Shown: piece after piece, positions 1 through 8,076 of the stretch
Position numbering within the stretch: position 1 is the first letter of the stretch
Layout: every line of letters begins with the position of its first letter
From: Oscillospiraceae bacterium
GTDB taxonomy: Bacteria; Bacillota; Clostridia; Oscillospirales; Ruminococcaceae
DNA length: 64,000 nt
Direction of reading: 5' to 3'
NCBI GenBank assembly: GCA_022770625.1
Contig: JALEHK010000014.1
Coordinates: 1 to 64,000 of the forward strand
The notes under the pieces: generated by a model
The model's input: only the letters and a program-made list of their open reading frames with translations
The model's database searches: none
What the model was told of the DNA's origin: nothing
Position numbers and translations under genes: made by a program

Positions 1-297
1 GATGTGGTTATTTTAGAGGGCATCATGTATGATGAGTGGTATAGTCCTTTGTTCAAAACGGCAAATGAATTGTATGGAATGGATATATATGCGTACTATT
101 TTGATATACCATTTGAAGAGACGGTCAGGCGGCATAATACAAGAGATAAAAAACAGGAATTTGGTGAAGAAGATATGCGTAGATGGTGGAGAGAAAAGGA
201 TTTTTCATCAGTTTTTAATGAAAAAATTATTACATCTGATATTGATGCAGACAGTATTGTTGAAATGATATATATGGATTCAGCAAATGAAGGATAA
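1..297 (+). CDS. P-loop kinase-like protein, 5'-truncated by window edge
   Basis: Only the C-terminal ~98 residues are present; the frame is open to the first base, so the start lies outside the window. The visible part begins DVVILEGI and continues with an Asp/Trp/Tyr-rich stretch and an RHNTR-type basic segment, which resembles the second half of small AAA_33/zeta-toxin-like or nucleoside-kinase-like P-loop proteins, where an acidic residue follows a hydrophobic strand and Arg residues form a lid. The Walker A motif would be upstream and cannot be checked. The gene is clearly more AT-rich than those after 1 kb. It ends 65 bases before the Nudix gene and may be co-transcribed with it. Substrate unknown. 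Confidence 0.5.
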   Translation, partial: DVVILEGIMYDEWYSPLFKTANELYGMDIYAYYFDIPFEETVRRHNTRDKKQEFGEEDMRRWWREKDFSSVFNEKIITSDIDADSIVEMIYMDSANEG

Positions 298-362
298 GGG
301 TATTACGAATAGTTTGAAGGAATATGTTGTATCGAATGGGTTTTATTGCTGATGGAGAAAAT

Positions 363-815
363 ATGTTGGAAGTTAATTTTTATGATACAGTAGATGATTC
401 ATTGCTGAAGTTTGCAGTAATAATCTCCCAGAGTAACGGAAAGTGGGTATTTTGTAAGCATAAAGAAAGAGATACCTATGAAATTCCGGGAGGGCATCGA
501 GAAGCAGGCGAGAATATTCTTGAAACCGCTAAAAGAGAGCTTCAGGAAGAAACAGGAGCGGTCAAATTCAAGATCAAGCCCATATGTGTATATTCAGTAA
601 CCGGTAAGACAAGAGTAAATGATACAGGTGAGGAAACATTCGGGCTACTTTGTTTTGCAGAGATAACCGAATTTGCGAAAGAATTGCATCACGAAATGGA
701 AAAGGTTCTGTTTATGGATGAACTGCCTGAGAATTGGACATACCCTTTGATACAGCCGAAATTAATAGAAAGGTATTTACAGATCGCTTTTACACCGGTA
801 AAGAACGCTTATTAA
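363..815 (+). CDS. Nudix hydrolase
   Basis: Nudix-family pyrophosphohydrolase, cleaving a nucleoside diphosphate linked to another group. The full Nudix box is visible (GGHREAGE...RELQEETGA), with the RELQEE helix that binds the metal. I chose the ATG at 363 (MLEVNFYD) because GGAG sits 5 bases upstream; an in-frame ATG at 324 would add 13 residues but its GAAGG is only 3 bases away. About 150 aa, usual for a single-domain Nudix protein. The WVFCKHKERDTYEIPGG stretch resembles clostridial Nudix proteins of unknown substrate, so MutT-like cleaning of oxidised nucleotides is possible but not shown. Base composition is AT-rich, as in the gene before it and unlike the rest of the window. Confidence 0.85.
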   Translation: MLEVNFYDTVDDSLLKFAVIISQSNGKWVFCKHKERDTYEIPGGHREAGENILETAKRELQEETGAVKFKIKPICVYSVTGKTRVNDTGEETFGLLCFAEITEFAKELHHEMEKVLFMDELPENWTYPLIQPKLIERYLQIAFTPVKNAY

Positions 816-877
816 CCTCCTTTTAACAAAAAGAAAGACGCCTTTTTCAAACGTTTATAGAATCTTTTTGGTGCGTA

Positions 878-906
878 TTTACATATGATTTTGTTTATGA
901 TATACT
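878..906 (+). promoter_or_regulatory. Putative sigma-A promoter of the glycoside hydrolase gene
   Basis: TTTACA (878-883), 17-base spacer, TATACT (901-906), followed by an ~80-base leader to the ATG at 990. The 816-989 gap holds nothing else I can support. Confidence 0.5.
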
Positions 907-989
907 TTTTTTAAGAAAATAAAGGTTCAATAAAAGCAATTATCAACAATGATTGCCCCGGCACTTATCCGGAAGAAAGGAAACAAAAC

Positions 990-2588
990 ATGGCACAGTT
1001 TGAACAGTGGCGCGCGGGAATTCTTACTTTTGAAGCGGCGCGTGATTATGAAAATCCTTTTCTTGACGTATCCATCTGGGCGGTATTTACCGGCCCGAAC
1101 GGTGAAACGGTAAAGAGAGAGGCTTACTGGGACGGCGGAAGAACCTACCGGGTATCCTTTGCACCGACTTCTGTCGGAAAATGGAGTTATACGTTGAATG
1201 CGCCAGAGGACAGCGGCTTAAACGGTGTTTCGGGCGAGGTCGAAAGCGTTCCCTATGCCGGAGAACTCGCTATTTATAAACACGGATTTTTGAAGGTAGC
1301 GGACAATAAGCGCTTTTTATGCTACGCCGACGGCACGCCTTTCTTCTGGCTGGGCGATACCCATTGGGGCTTTGTCGCGGGCGAAAAGTGGGACGAGTCC
1401 AACCATCCCGAAATGAGCAGTATGTTTAAGGGAATGGTCGATCGCCGCGTCAGCCAGCATTATACCGTTTACCAGACCAACCTGCGCAGTGAACCGCGGA
1501 TGGGAACGACCCACTACTGGGCGGACGGTCAGATCGGCACCCTTCCGGACGTCTCTTTCTATCAGCAGAAGGTCGATAAACGGATGCAGTATCTGGCCGA
1601 TCAGGGTCTTGTCAATGCGCTCGGACTTGCGTGGGCCGGTTCGGTCATCGGACAGTTGGATCTTCAGAAGAATCTTGCCCGTTATATCGTGGCTCGTTAC
1701 GGTGCTCTTCCGATCGTATGGACGCTGGCGGGCGAGGTCGCCGGGTATGCCGCCTCAACGAGAGAAGCCTGCATCGACGGCTGGCGGGAAGTTGCAAAGT
1801 ATATTGCCGAGATCGATGGCTACAACACCCTTCAGACCGCTCATTATACCAATGAACGCCCCTATGCCGACTATTATTTCGATGAGGACTGGTTCGACTT
1901 TACCCTGAATCAGGGCGGACACGGCGACCTTCCGATCTATGCGTATTATCAGCGTGAGCATATGAAAAAACATCCCGGCAAGCCGTTTGTTGAGGGCGAA
2001 GAGATGTATGAGTTCGTCAGCACTCTTGAACCGAACGGTTCGCGCCTGTGCACAGCCGATATGATGCGCCGCTGCGCCTATCTTTCGATCCAGAACGGTG
2101 CCTGCGGCTATACCTACGGCGCACAGGGGATCTGGGATACGGTCTGGGAAAAACCGAAAAAACCCGATTCCCGCAATATTTTCAACCGTCTCGGAATCAC
2201 CTGGTATGAAGCAATCGACGGCGAAGGCGCCGCTCAGCTTGGACTGATGCGCGATTTTTATGAAGAAGCGGGCGTATCGGATATGCATCCCGATTATGAT
2301 TGCTTCGCAACAGAAGGTGTTTTCGCCGATCCGTTGATTGCCGAGCTTTATGTTCCGCATATCCTTTCGACCGATGACCGGAGCCGGATGATCCTTTACT
2401 ATCTGCCGACTGCCCGCGGAGAAGCCCCGCTGAAAGGACTTTCCGACGGCTCGTATCACGCCGAGTGGTTTGATCCCCGTACCGGCGAAAAGACCGTATA
2501 CGGCGATTTCACTCCTGAAAAGGGTTGCTGGACAGCGCCTGCCCGCCCGGGTGACGGAGACTGGATCCTTTACTTAAAGCAGAACTAA
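990..2588 (+). CDS. DUF5060/DUF4038-type glycoside hydrolase (GH140-like)
   Basis: Predicted cytoplasmic glycoside hydrolase of 532 aa. Residues ~5-75 look like the beta-sandwich DUF5060 domain (EQWRAGILTFEA, SFAPTSVGKWSY), ~95-430 like the DUF4038 TIM barrel (FFWLGDTHWGF), and ~440-530 like the C-terminal beta domain often called putative collagen-binding. Glu249 in WTLAGE and the Glu residues at 335-338 in FVEGEE sit where this clan usually has acid/base and nucleophile; that is inference. There is no signal peptide, so it probably acts on imported oligosaccharides, for example plant cell-wall fragments with apiose- or rhamnose-type sugars. RBS GAAAGGAAA precedes the ATG. It appears to be a single-gene unit with its own promoter. 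Confidence 0.8.
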   Translation: MAQFEQWRAGILTFEAARDYENPFLDVSIWAVFTGPNGETVKREAYWDGGRTYRVSFAPTSVGKWSYTLNAPEDSGLNGVSGEVESVPYAGELAIYKHGFLKVADNKRFLCYADGTPFFWLGDTHWGFVAGEKWDESNHPEMSSMFKGMVDRRVSQHYTVYQTNLRSEPRMGTTHYWADGQIGTLPDVSFYQQKVDKRMQYLADQGLVNALGLAWAGSVIGQLDLQKNLARYIVARYGALPIVWTLAGEVAGYAASTREACIDGWREVAKYIAEIDGYNTLQTAHYTNERPYADYYFDEDWFDFTLNQGGHGDLPIYAYYQREHMKKHPGKPFVEGEEMYEFVSTLEPNGSRLCTADMMRRCAYLSIQNGACGYTYGAQGIWDTVWEKPKKPDSRNIFNRLGITWYEAIDGEGAAQLGLMRDFYEEAGVSDMHPDYDCFATEGVFADPLIAELYVPHILSTDDRSRMILYYLPTARGEAPLKGLSDGSYHAEWFDPRTGEKTVYGDFTPEKGCWTAPARPGDGDWILYLKQN

Positions 2589-2638
2589 ATAAAGCCCGCC
2601 GGGTGTTTCTCCCAAAAGGGAAGCATCCGGCATTTTTA

Positions 2639-2906
2639 ATGATTTTACATTGCGAACGTGAAAATACGCGGATATTCAGATATAATCTATGGTCAAAGGT
2701 GCAGGAACTTCACCCCGATATCAAATTTCAGATCGTTCCCTTCGAAAACACGCCGGAAAACGCACGGGAAATTCTTGCCAATCTGGGGAAGAACATGAGA
2801 GGTGCGGAAAGAACTGTACTTTGTTTTTCAGGGTGCTGCCCCTGAAAAGTGGATGCTGGAAGCCAGTGAGTATACGATGAAGCGTTTTGCAGGACTCTAC
2901 GGCTGA
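2639..2906 (+). pseudogene. Frameshifted remnant of an unrecognised gene
   Basis: Two coding-like stretches lie in different frames. The first, from 2639, encodes MILHCERENTRIF... then HPDIKFQIVPFENTPENARE before losing sense near 2795. The second, in the next frame from about 2802, reads RKELYFVFQGAAPEKW and ends ...EYTMKRFAGLYG at a stop at 2904-2906, with good amino-acid composition. A single indel between about 2790 and 2802 would join them. No good ribosome site precedes 2639. I do not recognise the family. It could also be a sequencing error or a chance reading. Confidence 0.4.
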
Positions 2907-2926
2907 CCTACGGCGGCATAATGTGC

Positions 2927-2983
2927 GTATACAAAAAGAGATCCGAACAGCATTTCTGCCGCCCGGATCTCTTTTTTGTATAC
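2927..2983. terminator. Strong bidirectional terminator
   Basis: Inverted repeat with arms 2927-2945 and 2964-2983 (GTATACAAAAAGAGATCCG against CGGATCTCTTTTTTGTATAC). A-runs on one side and T-runs on the other let it stop the remnant/glycoside hydrolase transcript on the plus strand and queA on the minus strand. Confidence 0.85.
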
Positions 2984-3062
2984 TGAAAAGCCCGTAGAAT
3001 CAAGGCTTTTCCGGCTTTGTGCCGTCTGATTTTTTGTGAAACAACTTACAGAAAGTTTGCTT

Positions 3063-4094
3063 TTAAGAGATAAGCATCGCATCACCAAAGCTGAAAAATC
3101 TGTACTTCTCCTGTACCGCAACATGGTACGCATTCATAATATGATCGTAGCCGGCAAGCGCCGAAACGAGCATAATCAGCGTACTTTCCGGAAGATGGAA
3201 GTTGGTGATCAGTCCGTCGATGCACTTAAACGGATATCCGGGGTAGATAAAGATATCTGTCCAGCCATCCGCTTCCTTGATCTCGCCGAAAAAGGTCGCG
3301 ACGCTTTCGAGCGTCCGGCAGCTGGTTGTGCCGACTGCGATGACCCGTCCGCCGTTTTTGTGGGTCTCATTGATCAGCTTTGCAGTTTCGGCGGAAATAT
3401 GATAATGCTCCGAGTGCATCTTATGATCCAGAACATTGTCCTCTTTGACCGGCCGGAAGGTTCCAAGCCCGACATGGAGCGTGACCTCGGCGATATTGAC
3501 GCCCATCGCTCGGATCTTGTCCATCAGCTCGGGTGTGAAATGCAGGCCGGCAGTCGGCGCGGCGGCGCTTCCTTCCTCTTTGGAGTAGACTGTCTGATGG
3601 CGCTCTTTGTCCTCAAGCTTTTCGGTGATGTAAGGGGGGAGAGGCATCTGCCCGATCTCGTCAAGGATCGAGTAGATATCCCGCGAGGGGGCGTGGCTGA
3701 AGCGGACTAAGCGGTTTCCGTCCTCAAAAATATCGAGCACTTCCGCTTCAAGAAGTCCGTCACCGAAGGTGTACTGGACGCCGAGTTTGGCCTTTTTGCC
3801 CGGCTTGACAAGAATTTCCCAGACGTCCTGTTCCTTTTGCTCGAGCAGGAGAAATTCGACGTGGGAGCCGGTATCTTTTTTGGTTCCGTAGATCCGCGCC
3901 GGGATGACGCGGGAGTTGTTGACGACTAAAAGGTCTCCGGGTTTTAGCAGCGAGGGGAGATCGTAAAAATGGCGGTGGCTGATCTCGCCGGTTTTTCGGT
4001 CAAGAGTCATCAGCCGGGAATGATCCCGCTGGTCAAGAGGATGCTGGGCAATCAGCTCCTTGGGAAGATCGTAGTAAAAATCGCTTCTGAGCAC
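3063..4094 (-). CDS. queA: S-adenosylmethionine:tRNA ribosyltransferase-isomerase QueA
   Basis: Transfers and isomerises the ribosyl group of S-adenosylmethionine onto preQ1 at position 34 of tRNAs with GUN anticodons, giving epoxyqueuosine. The 343 residues match the family along the whole length: N-terminal [37 protein letters not shown], and the C-terminal [19 protein letters not shown]. Family length is about 340-350, so the gene is complete. It is on the minus strand, divergent from the lysine operon and followed by a bidirectional terminator. No other queuosine gene is nearby, so tgt and queG must lie elsewhere. Confidence 0.97.
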   Translation of the reverse strand: MLRSDFYYDLPKELIAQHPLDQRDHSRLMTLDRKTGEISHRHFYDLPSLLKPGDLLVVNNSRVIPARIYGTKKDTGSHVEFLLLEQKEQDVWEILVKPGKKAKLGVQYTFGDGLLEAEVLDIFEDGNRLVRFSHAPSRDIYSILDEIGQMPLPPYITEKLEDKERHQTVYSKEEGSAAAPTAGLHFTPELMDKIRAMGVNIAEVTLHVGLGTFRPVKEDNVLDHKMHSEHYHISAETAKLINETHKNGGRVIAVGTTSCRTLESVATFFGEIKEADGWTDIFIYPGYPFKCIDGLITNFHLPESTLIMLVSALAGYDHIMNAYHVAVQEKYRFFSFGDAMLIS

Positions 4095-4186
4095 AAAAAT
4101 CCTTCCATTTCCTTCCGCAATATGCGTTTTTTATGGTTTAGCTGGCGCTTTTCCTGACAAAAATGCGCTGATTTTGCAAAAATCGA

Positions 4187-4215
4187 TTGACACCCGCGCA
4201 CTTTGGTGATATGAT
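4187..4215 (+). promoter_or_regulatory. Sigma-A promoter of the lysine-riboswitch operon
   Basis: Consensus TTGACA (4187-4192), 17-base spacer and TATGAT (4210-4215). Transcription would start near 4222, just before the riboswitch aptamer. Confidence 0.8.
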
Positions 4216-4234
4216 GTGTTTAACTGAATACCTA

Positions 4235-4403
4235 TTGGTCAGAGGCGCGGTTTTCATTAGTATATGCGCAGAGAAAGACAGCTTTCTGTGAAGCGCATAA
4301 AAAGGGTTTTCCGCCGAAGGGAAATATAAGCGGTCGTATGTTTCCCTGGTCTGCGCGTTTAACAGACGCCAGACTGTCATCATGCGTGATGGAGAGCTGA
4401 CTC
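4235..4403 (+). ncRNA. Lysine riboswitch (L box) aptamer
   Basis: The leader of asd carries conserved L-box elements in order: GGTCAGAGGCGCGG at 4237-4250, a GAGAAAGA/TTCTGTGAA segment at ~4270-4292, the GCCGAAG core at ~4313, CTGGTCTGCG near 4350, ACTGTCATCATGCG near 4373 and the closing GATGGAGAGCTGAC at ~4388-4401, whose CTGAC pairs with the opening GTCAG (P1). The L box binds lysine in its five-way junction. Downstream genes make lysine precursors and an intrinsic terminator follows, so high lysine should end transcription early. This explains most of the ~480 bases between queA and asd. Confidence 0.9.
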
Positions 4404-4462
4404 TGTTTCGCGCCGATGGATCGGTGCGCTTCATGCAGTATCTCTATTATAAGCGATGACGG

Positions 4463-4486
4463 ACCGGTTTTCAACCGGTTTTTTTA
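4463..4486 (+). terminator. Riboswitch-controlled intrinsic terminator
   Basis: ACCGGTT (4463-4469), a 3-base loop, AACCGGT (4473-4479), then a T run. It lies between the lysine aptamer and asd and is the likely expression platform: formed when lysine is bound, avoided otherwise. Confidence 0.8.
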
Positions 4487-4572
4487 TCATTTGGCTGTTT
4501 TTCCGCAAAAGAATAAAAGAAAATCGGGAAAGCAATCAGTCAAAGCGCTTTTTGATAAACTGAAAGGAATGA

Positions 4573-5661
4573 ATGAAAATGAAACACTATAATGTAGGCA
4601 TCATCGGAGCAACCGGTATGGTCGGCCAGAGATTTGCAACGCTTCTGGAAAATCATCCGTGGTTTACCGTTACCGCCCTTGCGGCTTCCGGAAGAAGCGC
4701 CGGACAGACGTACGCAAAAGCTGTTGAAGGCCGTTGGAAAATGAAAACTCCGCTGCCCGCGTCGATGGCGGACATGGTGCTTCTGGACGCAACCAACGAT
4801 ATCGATAAGGTCGCCGAGAAGGTTGACTTTGTTTTCTGCGCCGTCAATATGCCCAAAGCGGAGATCCGTGCGTTGGAAGAGGCCTACGCGAAGAAGGAAG
4901 TTCCGGTTGTTTCCAATAACTCCGCTCACCGCGGAACGCCTGACGTTCCGATGGTCGTTCCGGAGCTGAACCCCGAGCACATCGATGTCATTCCTTTCCA
5001 GAGAAAACGCCTGGGCACCAAGCGCGGCTTTATCGCCGTTAAGTCTAACTGCTCGCTTCAGAGCTATGTTCCCGCCCTTTCTCCCTTAAAGGACGTTTTC
5101 GGCCTCAAAACCGTTCTCGCCTGCACCTATCAGGCGATTTCCGGCGCAGGAAAGACCTTCGAGACTTTCCCTGAGATCGTTGACAACGTTATCCCGTATA
5201 TCGGCGGGGAAGAGGAAAAGAGCGAGCAGGAGCCGCTCAAGCTCTGGGGTCATGTTGAAAACGGCGTGATCGTCAATGCAGAAAGCCCCATCATTACTTC
5301 TCAGTGCCTGCGTGTCCCCGTTTCCGACGGCCATACCGCAGCGGTATTCGCTTCCTTTGAAAAAAAGCCGGAGATCGAAGAGATCAAAAAGATCTGGGCA
5401 GGGTTTAAGAGCCCCATCCATGAGCTGAACCTTCCTTCCGCCCCCAAGCAGTTTATCCATTACTATGAAGAGCCTGACCGCCCTCAGGCAAAACTCGACC
5501 GTGAGGTTGACGGCGGTATGGCGGTTCATGTCGGACGTCTGCGTGAAGATAAGCTGTTTGACATCAAGTTTGTCTGCCTTTCTCACAACACCCTTCTCGG
5601 CGCAGCAGGCGGCGCGGTTCTGACCGCAGAACTGCTGGCGGTCAAGGGCTATTTCGACTGA
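4573..5661 (+). CDS. asd: Aspartate-semialdehyde dehydrogenase
   Basis: NADP-dependent reduction of aspartyl phosphate to aspartate semialdehyde, the branch point to lysine, methionine and threonine. N-terminal GATGMVGQRF dinucleotide site, catalytic Cys160 in SNCSLQSY, TYQAISGAGK and a HELNLPSAPK segment. At 362 aa it is of the longer archaeal/fungal-like ASADH type rather than the ~330-aa Bacillus type; this form occurs in many Clostridia. GAAAGG lies 5 bases before the ATG at 4573; a second ATG at 4579 is possible. First gene behind the lysine riboswitch, with 17 bases to dapA. Confidence 0.95.
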   Translation: MKMKHYNVGIIGATGMVGQRFATLLENHPWFTVTALAASGRSAGQTYAKAVEGRWKMKTPLPASMADMVLLDATNDIDKVAEKVDFVFCAVNMPKAEIRALEEAYAKKEVPVVSNNSAHRGTPDVPMVVPELNPEHIDVIPFQRKRLGTKRGFIAVKSNCSLQSYVPALSPLKDVFGLKTVLACTYQAISGAGKTFETFPEIVDNVIPYIGGEEEKSEQEPLKLWGHVENGVIVNAESPIITSQCLRVPVSDGHTAAVFASFEKKPEIEEIKKIWAGFKSPIHELNLPSAPKQFIHYYEEPDRPQAKLDREVDGGMAVHVGRLREDKLFDIKFVCLSHNTLLGAAGGAVLTAELLAVKGYFD

Positions 5662-5678
5662 TATCCGGAGGAAATCCC

Positions 5679-6566
5679 ATGAAGAAAAGAATCTTTACCG
5701 GCGCCGGAGTTGCGATTCTGACACCGATGCATGAAGACGGCTCAATCAATTATGACGAGTTCAAAAAGCTGATCGACTGGCAGATTGAAAACGGTACCGA
5801 CGCGGTGATCGTTTGCGGTACGACCGGCGAATGCGCGACCATGACCGAGGAAGAACATCTCGACTGCATCCGCTTTGCCAAGGAATATGTAAACGGCCGC
5901 GTCCCGGTTATCGCGGGCGCAGGAAGCAACGATACCGCGTTCGCTGTTCAGATGGTGAAGGAATGCGAAAAGATCGGCGTCGACGGCCTTCTGGTCGTAA
6001 CTCCTTACTACAACAAGACCTCTCAGCGCGGACTGATCGCACATTATAAAGCGGTCGCCGCTGCAACGAGCCTTCCGATCATCATGTACTCGGTTGCTTC
6101 CCGTACCGGCGTCAACATCCTTCCCGCGACCTGCAAGGAACTTTCCAAAGTCGAGAACATCGTCGCCATCAAGGAAGCAAGCGGAAACATTGATCAGGTC
6201 ACCGAGATCAAGGCGCTCTGCGGAGACGATCTGGACGTTTATTCGGGCGAGGACGGGATCATCACCCCGATCCTGTCGGTTGGCGGAATCGGTGTTATCT
6301 CGGTTCTTTCTCATCTCTGCCCGCGTGAGACCCATGAGATCTGCCAGAAGTATTTTGACGGCGATGTAAAGGGAAGTGCTGCGCTTCAGCTGAAGTACCA
6401 CGATCTGGTCAAGGCGCTTTTCTCCGACGTGAATCCGATCCCCGTTAAGGCCGCAATGAACCTGATGGGTTGGAACGTCGGCCACTGCCGGATGCCGCTG
6501 ATCGATATGGCACCGGAAGCAGAAGAAAAGCTGGCGCAGGTTATGCGCAGCCACGGTCTGATTTAA
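5679..6566 (+). CDS. dapA: 4-hydroxy-tetrahydrodipicolinate synthase
   Basis: Condenses pyruvate with aspartate semialdehyde, the first committed step to diaminopimelate and lysine. Schiff-base Lys165 lies in IVAIKEASGN, Tyr137 in IIMYSVASRTG, Thr-Thr in CGTTGECATM and Arg142 beside them, matching the E. coli active site. The 295-aa length is normal for this TIM-barrel tetramer. RBS CGGAGGAA. It shares the lysine-riboswitch operon with asd upstream and dapB downstream, though a short GC hairpin sits between it and dapB and may lower downstream expression. Confidence 0.97.
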   Translation: MKKRIFTGAGVAILTPMHEDGSINYDEFKKLIDWQIENGTDAVIVCGTTGECATMTEEEHLDCIRFAKEYVNGRVPVIAGAGSNDTAFAVQMVKECEKIGVDGLLVVTPYYNKTSQRGLIAHYKAVAAATSLPIIMYSVASRTGVNILPATCKELSKVENIVAIKEASGNIDQVTEIKALCGDDLDVYSGEDGIITPILSVGGIGVISVLSHLCPRETHEICQKYFDGDVKGSAALQLKYHDLVKALFSDVNPIPVKAAMNLMGWNVGHCRMPLIDMAPEAEEKLAQVMRSHGLI

Positions 6567-6578
6567 GCAGACGGAAAG

Positions 6579-6603
6579 CCCCGCGTTTTTTCGCGGGGTC
6601 TTT
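6579..6603 (+). terminator. Internal hairpin between dapA and dapB
   Basis: CCCCGCG (6579-6585), loop of six T, CGCGGGG (6592-6598), then TCTTT. The weak U tract suggests partial termination or an RNA-stability element inside the operon. Confidence 0.6.
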
Positions 6604-6638
6604 GACGCCGAACGGATGTAAAATAAAGGAGCAGGAAA

Positions 6639-7391
6639 ATGAAAAGAGTAATTATCTGCGGCTGCCAGGGAAAAATGGGCGGTGTTATTGAAAGCGGCAT
6701 TGCCGAACGGGAGGATATGACGGTCGTTGCCGGATTTGACATCCGTACCGAGCCGGAAAAACCGTACCCGGTTTACACGAATTTTGCCGACTGCAAGGAA
6801 GAAGCGGATGTCATCATCGATTTTTCCAATCCCGCTTCACTGGATCAGCTTCTTGACTTTTCGGTATCCCGTCAGATCCCGGTTGTTATCGCAACGACCG
6901 GTTATGATGAGGAGCAGAAGACAAAAATTCACGCTGCGGCTGAAAAAGTTCCGGTCTTTTTCACCTTTAACCTTTCGATGGGCATCACCCTTCTGACCGA
7001 GCTTGCGAAGAAGGCGGTCGCTTTCCTCGGCGATCAGTTCGATGTGGAGATCGTTGAAAAGCATCATAACCGCAAGGTCGATGCTCCGAGCGGAACCGCG
7101 CTGATGCTGGCCGACGCCATCAACGAAGCAGCGGATAATGCTTATCATTATACCTACGACCGTCATTCGGTTCGCCGTAAACGCGAAAAATCCGAGATCG
7201 GAATCTCTTCTGTCCGTGGGGGAACGATCGTTGGTGAACATGAGATCATTTTTGCCGGTCGGGATGAGCTGATCGAGCTGAAGCATACCGCGCTCAGCCG
7301 CGAGATCTTCGCTGTCGGCGCGATCAATGCGGCTGCATATCTTGCCGGGGAAAAAGCGCCCCGTATTTATACGATGTCGGATCTGATCTGA
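6639..7391 (+). CDS. dapB: 4-hydroxy-tetrahydrodipicolinate reductase
   Basis: Reduces hydroxytetrahydrodipicolinate with NAD(P)H on the route to diaminopimelate and lysine. The Rossmann glycine motif is ICGCQGKMG (residues 6-14) and the substrate-binding signature EKHHNRKVDAPSGTA is at ~140-153, including His142/His143 and Lys146. Length 250 aa is typical. RBS AAAGGAGCAGG precedes the ATG. Third enzyme of the lysine-riboswitch operon; the later dap genes are not in this window. Confidence 0.96.
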   Translation: MKRVIICGCQGKMGGVIESGIAEREDMTVVAGFDIRTEPEKPYPVYTNFADCKEEADVIIDFSNPASLDQLLDFSVSRQIPVVIATTGYDEEQKTKIHAAAEKVPVFFTFNLSMGITLLTELAKKAVAFLGDQFDVEIVEKHHNRKVDAPSGTALMLADAINEAADNAYHYTYDRHSVRRKREKSEIGISSVRGGTIVGEHEIIFAGRDELIELKHTALSREIFAVGAINAAAYLAGEKAPRIYTMSDLI

Positions 7392-7424
7392 ACCGTATGA
7401 TAAAGTAGGGAAGGAGTCATTCGT

Positions 7425-7889
7425 ATGAAGGTTATCACCAAACTGAGCGTAACGCGGGATGTGGCGCTGGTGACACTGAACAAGGTCCCGGCCAGCGTTG
7501 ACTTTATCTGTAAGATCTTTGACCGGCTGGACGAAGAGGGGATCAACGTTGATATGATCTCCCAGTCTCCGCTGACCGGTTCGTATGTATCGGTTTCCTT
7601 TACGACCGGTTCGGAGGAGATGGTCAAGGTCGCGGCGCTTGCCAATGAGATCAGCCGGGATTATCCGTCTGTTCGTCCGCTGATCAGCCACAATAACGTC
7701 AAGCTCTCGCTTTACGGCGAGACGATGCCGGAGCATCACGGGATCGCTGCCGGTGTTTTCCGCACTCTGCGGGGGTGTGGGACGGATGTGCTGCTGATCA
7801 CGACCTCTTCGGTCGATATTTCCGTTCTTGTCAGCGGCGCGAATGCTGAGCAGTGCATTGCCGCACTCAAGGATGAGTACGAATTGTAA
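7425..7889 (+). CDS. Stand-alone ACT-domain protein, aspartokinase regulatory-domain-like
   Basis: This 154-aa protein looks like only the tandem ACT regulatory half of an aspartokinase: ITKLSVTRDVALVTLNKVPAS (first ACT, ~1-75) with the hallmark DEEGINVDMISQSP, then a second ACT (~85-154) from VKLSLYGETMPEHHGIAAGVF. No kinase domain lies upstream in frame; the preceding gene is dapB. It has its own RBS (GGAAGGAG) and is the last gene of the lysine-regulated operon, followed by a terminator. It may be a lysine- or threonine-binding regulatory subunit for an aspartokinase elsewhere, or an independent amino-acid sensor. Ligand and partner cannot be read from the sequence. Confidence 0.85.
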   Translation: MKVITKLSVTRDVALVTLNKVPASVDFICKIFDRLDEEGINVDMISQSPLTGSYVSVSFTTGSEEMVKVAALANEISRDYPSVRPLISHNNVKLSLYGETMPEHHGIAAGVFRTLRGCGTDVLLITTSSVDISVLVSGANAEQCIAALKDEYEL

Positions 7890-7902
7890 ATTTTTTGTGA
7901 AG

Positions 7903-7930
7903 AAGCAGCCGCAAGGTTGCTTTTTCTTTT
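7903..7930 (+). terminator. Intrinsic terminator of the lysine operon
   Basis: AAGCAGCC, GCAA loop, GGTTGCTT, then TTTCTTTT. Its T tract overlaps the -35 region of the rpsB promoter. Confidence 0.75.
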
Positions 7931-7945
7931 CCGATGTGTTAAGAT
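7917..7945 (+). promoter_or_regulatory. Promoter of rpsB
   Basis: TTGCTT (7917-7922), 17-base spacer, TAAGAT (7940-7945). The -35 overlaps the preceding terminator. Confidence 0.55.
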
Positions 7946-7954
7946 AATACACGC

Positions 7955-8060
7955 CTTACGCACGCGGCTATGTTCGCTTGCGCCCGGTGCCAAACTGTAT
8001 TGGTAGCGCAGCACACGCCGCGGTGGATTCCGGTTCATTCCGGAAAAACCAAATTCTATT
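7955..8060 (+). ncRNA. Structured rpsB leader, possible S2 autoregulatory RNA
   Basis: The ~125-base leader can fold: GCGGC (7964-7968) pairs with GCCGC (8017-8021) around a GC-rich interior, and TTCCGG (8028-8033) pairs with CCGGAA (8040-8045) just before the RBS. Ribosomal-protein leaders often autoregulate; that this one does is inference. Confidence 0.4.
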
Positions 8061-8076
8061 TAGGAGGACTACGCAA

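Noticed and set aside
1755..2459. Long minus-strand open frame inside the glycoside hydrolase gene
   Set aside because: Antisense shadow with His/Arg/Ile-rich composition and no RBS; the plus-strand frame carries recognised domains.
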